A stretch of 10,377 nucleotides of DNA from an uncultured Clostridia bacterium (GTDB lineage Bacteria > Bacillota > Clostridia > Christensenellales > Borkfalkiaceae): assembly GCA_946627905.1 (NCBI GenBank), contig CAMOVY010000027.1:1-10377 (forward strand). Reading direction: 5' to 3'. Below the pieces are notes generated by a model. It was not told the DNA's origin and searched no databases. It saw only the letters and a program-made list of their open reading frames with translations. Position 1 is the first letter of the stretch; the number at the start of each line of letters is the position of its first letter. Below, piece after piece: positions 6,815 to 10,377 of the stretch. The position numbers and the translations under genes are program-made.

Positions 6815-9241
6815 ATGGAAAACGAAAACGGAAAAGGTCTTATTTTAAGTTCCTTGGACGAAGTATTTAAAAACTCGATGATAGCGTATGCGGAAGACGT
6901 TATTCTCGACAGGGCACTCCCCAGAGTGGAAGACGGGTTAAAGCCCGTGCAGCGCCGCATACTTTACGATATGTACGAAATGGGTTTAACGCCCGATAAG
7001 CCGCACAAAAAGTGTGCTAAAATCGTGGGCGAAGTGCTGGGTAAATTCCACCCGCACGGGGACAGTTCGGTGTACGGCGCGCTGGTGCATATGGCGCAGG
7101 ATTTTAATATGAGACATCCCCTAATCGACGGACACGGCAACTTCGGCACGGTGGACGGCGACGGGGCGGCGGCATATAGGTACACCGAAGCCAAGTTGTG
7201 CGCTCTCTCGTTAGAACTGTTGACGGATATTGAAAAGGACACGGTAAATTTCAGCCTTAACTTCGACGATACCGAAGAAGAGCCGGACACGCTGCCGGGG
7301 CGTTTCCCAAACCTACTAGTTAACGGCGCTATGGGTATAGCGGTAGGCTTAGCGACTAACATCCCGCCGCACAACCTTGCGGAAGTTATAAACGGCGTAG
7401 TGGCGTATATAGACAACCCCAAAATTTCCTTAAAGGAAATGATGAACTATATTCCCGCACCCGATTTTCCGACGGGCGGCTATATAATCGCCGACGAAGA
7501 TTTAACGGAAGCGTACAAAACGGGCAAGGGCAAAATAAAACTGCGCGCCCGCGTGAATATAGAAAAGGAAAACGGGGACAAGCAGAACCTTGTTATTTCC
7601 GAAATACCGTATCAGGTAAACAAGGCGGAATTATTAAAGCGAATTTCCGAACTTAAAGAAGCCAAAAAGGATATTTTGGGCGGTATTGCGGACGTGGTCG
7701 ACGAATCGGACAGAAACGGTATGCGCGCCGTGGTAAAACTAAGGAAAGACGCCGACGCCAAAGCCATACTGAATTACCTTTATAAAAACACTAATTTGGA
7801 AACGAGTTTCGGCATCAATATGGTGGCGATAGCGCACGGAAAGCCCGCGCAACTCGGGCTACTCGATATAATTTCCTACTACGTCAATTACCAGCGCGAA
7901 GTAATCCTTCGCCGCAGTAAATTCGACTTGGAAAAGGCGAAAGAGCGCGCGCACATTTTAGAAGGGCTTATTATCGCCGTCAAAAATATCGACGAAGTGA
8001 TAAAAATCATAAAGGGCGCTGACAATACGGCGGACGCGCGGACAAAACTGCGCGCAAGATTTTCGCTGTCCGAAGCGCAGGCTAACGCGATTTTAGACTT
8101 AAGGCTCGCCCGTCTTACCAAACTCGAAGTGGAGAAGTTAGAGCAAGAACTTAAAGAACTCAAAAAACGCATAGAAGAACTTACCGACATAATAGCAAGT
8201 AAGGCGCGCCAGATGGCAGTTGTCAGAAAAGAAATTCTGGATATCAAAAAGAAATACAAAGACGACAGGCGCAGCAACGTTATAGCGGGCGGCGAAGCGA
8301 TAGACATTAAGAGCGTGGAACAGGAGTTGAAACCCGTAGAAGATTTCGTCGCGGCGGAAACTTTCGGCGGCGCGTTCAAAAAGATGACGGAGCGCAACTT
8401 TAAGTCGAGCGAAAGGAAGATAAAGGACAACGCGGATATTTCCGATTTCGTAGCGGTCTGTACAAGCGTAAAGAGCAATCAAACGCTTATCGCGTTCACA
8501 AACCTCGGCAACTGCTGTAAGATAGACCCCGAAGTCGCGCCCGAAAGCCGTTTCCGCGACAAAGGCTATAGGTTTACGGATATAGTAAAAGACGCCGCGA
8601 GAAACGAGCGCCCCGTCGCGTTCTTCGCGGTGGACGAAAACGCGCTTCCGCAAGGGCATCTATTATTTTATACCAAAGACGGGCTGATAAAGAAGACCGA
8701 GTGGGCGGAATACGGCTTAATTAAACCCTACTATCAGGCGATAAAATTAAAGGACGGCGACGAACTTTTAGGCGTGGAAGAAGACAGGGCGGAAACGACT
8801 ATAGCGTTCATTACCGAACAGGGGTTAGTTCTTAACGCGCTAAAGGACGATATACCCGTTCAGGGCAGGGTAGCCGGCGGCGTTAAAGGCGTAAATCTCA
8901 ATAAGGGCGACGAAATAAAATTCGTGGCGCAGATAGACGAAGAAGGGGAATTCGTTATAATCACCGATACGGGCTTTTATAAACGCGTCGTCGCGGCGGA
9001 AATAGAGCCGATGGCGCGGTACAGAAAGGGCGTTAAGATTTGCGAACTCGGTCGCCAGAATAAAATCGTTTACGCGTCTTACGTCAAAGAACCGTTCGAT
9101 ATTGCGGTCGTGGATAATTTCGGGGTGGTTTTCGGCGTAAATACCGAAGAACTTTCCATCGAAGGCAGAACGACCAAGGGTAAGACTTTAAAGAACGAAA
9201 ACAAAAAACGTAAACCCGAAAAGGCGTGCAGGATATTATAA
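6815..9241 (+). CDS. parC: Type IIA DNA topoisomerase subunit A (ParC/GyrA family, topoisomerase IV type favoured)
   Basis: DNA-cleaving subunit, 808 residues, forming an A2B2 enzyme with the gene before it. Breakage-reunion domain: conserved start (residues 20-50, ending LKPVQRRIL), HPHGDSSVYGA (79-89), and catalytic Tyr123 in YRYTEAKL (121-128), whose Arg122 is also conserved. Tower and coiled-coil regions follow; NAILDLRLARLTKLE (424-438) leads into a long charged coiled coil (440-482). The C-terminal beta-pinwheel runs from about 505 to 790 and repeats blades of the GxxxK type (TKDGLIKKT, TDTGFYKRV). The GyrA box (QRRGGKG-type), needed for negative supercoiling, is not visible; the tail instead resembles Bacillota ParC (YQAIKLKDGDELLG, VAGGVKGVNLNKGDE). 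Length is close to ParC of Bacillus (about 800). AAAGG lies 11 bases before the ATG; the 14-bp gap to the B subunit supports one operon. Position 88, matching E. coli GyrA Asp87, is Gly. The gene could be annotated gyrA. Confidence 0.92.
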   Translation: MENENGKGLILSSLDEVFKNSMIAYAEDVILDRALPRVEDGLKPVQRRILYDMYEMGLTPDKPHKKCAKIVGEVLGKFHPHGDSSVYGALVHMAQDFNMRHPLIDGHGNFGTVDGDGAAAYRYTEAKLCALSLELLTDIEKDTVNFSLNFDDTEEEPDTLPGRFPNLLVNGAMGIAVGLATNIPPHNLAEVINGVVAYIDNPKISLKEMMNYIPAPDFPTGGYIIADEDLTEAYKTGKGKIKLRARVNIEKENGDKQNLVISEIPYQVNKAELLKRISELKEAKKDILGGIADVVDESDRNGMRAVVKLRKDADAKAILNYLYKNTNLETSFGINMVAIAHGKPAQLGLLDIISYYVNYQREVILRRSKFDLEKAKERAHILEGLIIAVKNIDEVIKIIKGADNTADARTKLRARFSLSEAQANAILDLRLARLTKLEVEKLEQELKELKKRIEELTDIIASKARQMAVVRKEILDIKKKYKDDRRSNVIAGGEAIDIKSVEQELKPVEDFVAAETFGGAFKKMTERNFKSSERKIKDNADISDFVAVCTSVKSNQTLIAFTNLGNCCKIDPEVAPESRFRDKGYRFTDIVKDAARNERPVAFFAVDENALPQGHLLFYTKDGLIKKTEWAEYGLIKPYYQAIKLKDGDELLGVEEDRAETTIAFITEQGLVLNALKDDIPVQGRVAGGVKGVNLNKGDEIKFVAQIDEEGEFVIITDTGFYKRVVAAEIEPMARYRKGVKICELGRQNKIVYASYVKEPFDIAVVDNFGVVFGVNTEELSIEGRTTKGKTLKNENKKRKPEKACRIL

Positions 9242-9257
9242 TATTGCATTTAAAGCT

Positions 9258-9291
9258 TATGCGGGCGGGGCAAAATTGCCCCGCCCGCATA
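9258..9291. terminator. Bidirectional hairpin between convergent genes
   Basis: A perfect 16-bp inverted repeat (TATGCGGGCGGGGCAA at 9258-9273, complement at 9276-9291) whose centre is AA, so the inner A-T pairs probably open to a 4-6 base loop. It lies 16 bases after the topoisomerase A stop and 13 bases from the stop of the minus-strand gene, so it can serve both. Neither side has a clear run of U residues. Confidence 0.75.
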
Positions 9292-9304
9292 GCATATAAT
9301 AATA

Positions 9305-9739
9305 TTACAGGTACTTTCTTAATCTTTTTTCGTAATTTTCTTCGGTTTTGAGTAAATCGGTAATAAGAATTTCTACGTTTTCGTCCAAGTTTTTCTGTTC
9401 GTTTTTCATTTGCGAAAGTTCGTTTATACCCATTACCGTGCCTTTAAGCATCATATCGGCAATATTGTTTTTGCTGTCGTTGAAAAAGGTTTTCATTTTA
9501 ATACTGCCTTTCATTACGGTCTTTTTGAAGGCGTTGATATCTTTCGGTTCTAAATCGTTCTCTTTCATAAACGCCGAAATATCGTTTATGTGCGTTTCAT
9601 AGCCCTTAAACTCCGATTTTAACTCTCTTTTAAGGTTGTCGTCCTTTACTTCGGGGAGTAAATCGGAAATGCTTTGCATTGCTATATGCGCGTTTTTATA
9701 AGCGTCGTTCACCGCTTTTACGTTGTAATCGTTTAACAT
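9305..9739 (-). CDS. Uncharacterised Met-rich helical protein, possibly ferritin-like fold
   Basis: A 144-residue protein on the minus strand with a strong Shine-Dalgarno (AAGGAG, read from the complement of 9745-9750, five bases before the ATG). It contains no cysteine or tryptophan, nine methionines, no signal peptide and no membrane segment; nearly the whole chain is predicted helical and highly charged. Four helical stretches can be drawn: about 4-29, 33-61, 66-93 and 100-141. MMLKGTVMGINE (96-107) is the most distinctive part. From memory it resembles a family of about 140-residue proteins common in clostridia, often seen near stress or housekeeping genes and sometimes called ferritin-like, but I see no clear ExxH metal-site pair, so the fold assignment is a guess. 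It is convergent with the topoisomerase genes and divergent from rplU, so it is a single-gene unit. I do not know its function. No convincing promoter was found upstream of it. Confidence 0.75.
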   Translation of the reverse strand: MLNDYNVKAVNDAYKNAHIAMQSISDLLPEVKDDNLKRELKSEFKGYETHINDISAFMKENDLEPKDINAFKKTVMKGSIKMKTFFNDSKNNIADMMLKGTVMGINELSQMKNEQKNLDENVEILITDLLKTEENYEKRLRKYL

Positions 9740-9848
9740 ATTTTCTCCTTTTATGCTGTTTAGGATAAGTATGCGTTTTTCTTGACAGAAATATACCGCT
9801 TAAAGGGCAAAATAATGGAAAAACACGCGTTTTTTAGGTTAAAAACGA

Positions 9849-9877
9849 TTGACAAAGCCTGTATTATATTGTAAAAT
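9849..9877 (+). promoter_or_regulatory. Sigma-A promoter of the rplU-rpmA operon
   Basis: Consensus TTGACA (9849-9854), 17-base spacer, TAAAAT (9872-9877). Transcription would start near 9884, leaving a leader of about 75 bases before rplU. Consistent with strong expression of a ribosomal protein operon. Confidence 0.85.
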
Positions 9878-9883
9878 AACAAA

Positions 9884-9950
9884 GTACCGCACGGTTGGGG
9901 TCAAAGCGCAACTATTGCCGCCCCGAAAATCGGCGAGTCTTTTAGGAGGT
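9884..9950 (+). promoter_or_regulatory. Structured rplU leader, candidate L21 leader
   Basis: The 5' leader between the expected start site and the rplU ribosome binding site is rich in short complementary segments. ACCG/CGGT (9886-9895) can form a small hairpin. GCAA-CTA-TTGC (9908-9918) is the tip of a larger hairpin in which GGGG (9897-9900) pairs with CCCC (9921-9924). CCGA-AAA-TCGG (9923-9933) can form a hairpin that competes for the same C residues. A conserved L21 leader upstream of rplU is known in low-GC Gram-positive bacteria (Rfam L21_leader) and is thought to be an autoregulatory site for L21. Position and structure fit; I cannot run a covariance model. Confidence 0.6.
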
Positions 9951-9960
9951 AAACACAGTT

Positions 9961-10269
9961 ATGTACGCAATCGTAGAAAACGGTTCTAAGCAGTACAAAG
10001 CGGAAGTCGGTTCTGTCATCAGATTTGAAAAACTTGACGGCGAAGTCGGCGCTAAAGTCGAATTTCCCGTACTGATGGTGTCCGACGAAAACGGTATCAA
10101 AACTGCGGCGGACGCGGCGGCGTTCAAGGCGGTAGGCGAAATCGTAGAACAGGGCAAGGACAAGAAAATTATTGTTTTCAAGTACAAAGCCAAAAAGAAC
10201 GAAAGGAAAAAGCAGGGGCACAGGCAGCCTTTCACGGCGGTTAAAATAACCGAAATCGCCGCAAAATAA
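9961..10269 (+). CDS. rplU: 50S ribosomal protein bL21
   Basis: Large-subunit ribosomal protein that binds 23S rRNA and contacts L20. It has 102 residues, the usual family length (about 100-105). The start MYAIVENGSKQYKAEVG is the standard bL21 opening (the Y-A-I-V/I-x-x-G-x-K-Q-Y pattern), and the C-terminal KKQGHRQPFTAVKI (83-96) is the family signature for rRNA contact. AGGAGGT (9944-9950) lies 10 bases before the ATG. It has a consensus promoter and structured leader upstream. The next gene, rpmA, begins 12 bp after the stop, with its Shine-Dalgarno directly abutting the rplU stop codon. In most Bacillota the protease gene prp (ysxB) would sit between them; here it does not. Confidence 0.97.
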   Translation: MYAIVENGSKQYKAEVGSVIRFEKLDGEVGAKVEFPVLMVSDENGIKTAADAAAFKAVGEIVEQGKDKKIIVFKYKAKKNERKKQGHRQPFTAVKITEIAAK

Positions 10270-10281
10270 GGAGGGAGAGAT

Positions 10282-10377
10282 ATGATATTATTTAGATTAT
10301 TCGCCCACCACAAAGGCGGCGGCAGCACCAAGAACGGCAGGGACAGCAACGCAAAGCGTTTAGGCATTAAGGCGGCT
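10282..10377 (+). CDS. rpmA: 50S ribosomal protein bL27 (3' end outside window)
   Basis: Large-subunit protein whose N-terminus reaches the peptidyl-transferase centre. The first 32 codons are in the window: a seven-residue extension MILFRLF, then AHHKGGGSTKNGRDSNAKRLG, which is the normal mature start of bL27 (AHKKGxGSTKNGRDSxSKRLG). GGAGGG (10270-10275) lies six bases before the ATG. In Bacillota the extension normally ends in a motif like LQFF or LQLF and is removed before A by the Prp protease; here the equivalent residues are FRLF, with Arg in place of Gln, and prp is missing from its usual position. No other ATG is present between rplU and the mature start, so the extension is real unless a non-ATG start is used. 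Family certain. Confidence 0.95.
   Translation, partial: MILFRLFAHHKGGGSTKNGRDSNAKRLGIKAA

Noticed and set aside
9348..9602. An 84-codon + strand frame inside the minus-strand gene
   Set aside because: It is antisense to a gene with a strong Shine-Dalgarno and has no ribosome binding site; its hydrophobic look comes from reversed charged codons.
9782..9787. TTGACA on the + strand as a second rplU promoter
   Set aside because: No -10 box lies at 16-18 bases; TATACC is only four bases away and AATAAT is 23 away. The TTGACA at 9849 has proper spacing.
9740..9848. Promoter for the minus-strand gene
   Set aside because: TATATT is readable in the reverse complement of this gap, but no -35 match lies at 16-18 bases, so I do not call it.
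1..10377. CRISPR arrays, insertion sequences, tRNA or rRNA genes
   Set aside because: No repeated spacers, transposase-like frames with terminal repeats, or cloverleaf-like sequences were noticed anywhere in the window.

Overview
The window looks like chromosomal DNA from a member of the Bacillota, probably an uncultured or poorly sampled clostridium. Four things point there: strong AGGAGG-type ribosome binding sites, a FeoB-associated cysteine-rich mini-protein, an rplU-rpmA pair whose L27 carries the N-terminal extension typical of Bacillota, and close protein similarity to Bacillota topoisomerases. Isoleucine is often encoded by ATA and the base composition is mixed. I cannot name the genus. 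Nearly everything is housekeeping or common metal-transport DNA; there is no prophage, transposon, CRISPR array or defence island.

Bases 1-4747 are a metal-transport block on the + strand. It begins inside feoB (ferrous iron transporter, 5' end outside the window). A 57-residue FeoB-associated membrane protein with a seven-cysteine tail follows, then a copper-exporting P1B-type ATPase (copA) with a copper-binding domain at each end. The three genes are 22 and 7 bp apart and look like one transcript ending at a GC-rich hairpin. The last 62 codons of copA form a complete CopZ-like domain with its own Shine-Dalgarno sequence and ATG, so a free copper chaperone may also be made from inside copA. 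The ATPase has an unusual phosphorylation motif (DKTAT instead of DKTGT).

Bases 4783-9291 hold a type IIA topoisomerase pair (B subunit, then A subunit) behind a near-consensus sigma-A promoter and ending at a second hairpin. The B subunit has mixed GyrB/ParE features. The A subunit has no GyrA box and a ParC-like tail, so topoisomerase IV is favoured over gyrase.

Bases 9305-9739 carry a convergent minus-strand gene for a cysteine-free, methionine-rich helical protein of unknown function.

Bases 9849-10377 are the start of a ribosomal protein operon: promoter, structured rplU leader, rplU (bL21) and the start of rpmA (bL27). The protease gene prp (ysxB), which usually sits between these two in Bacillota, is absent, and the L27 N-terminal extension is divergent. 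This is one of the two most interesting observations; the nested CopZ start is the other.
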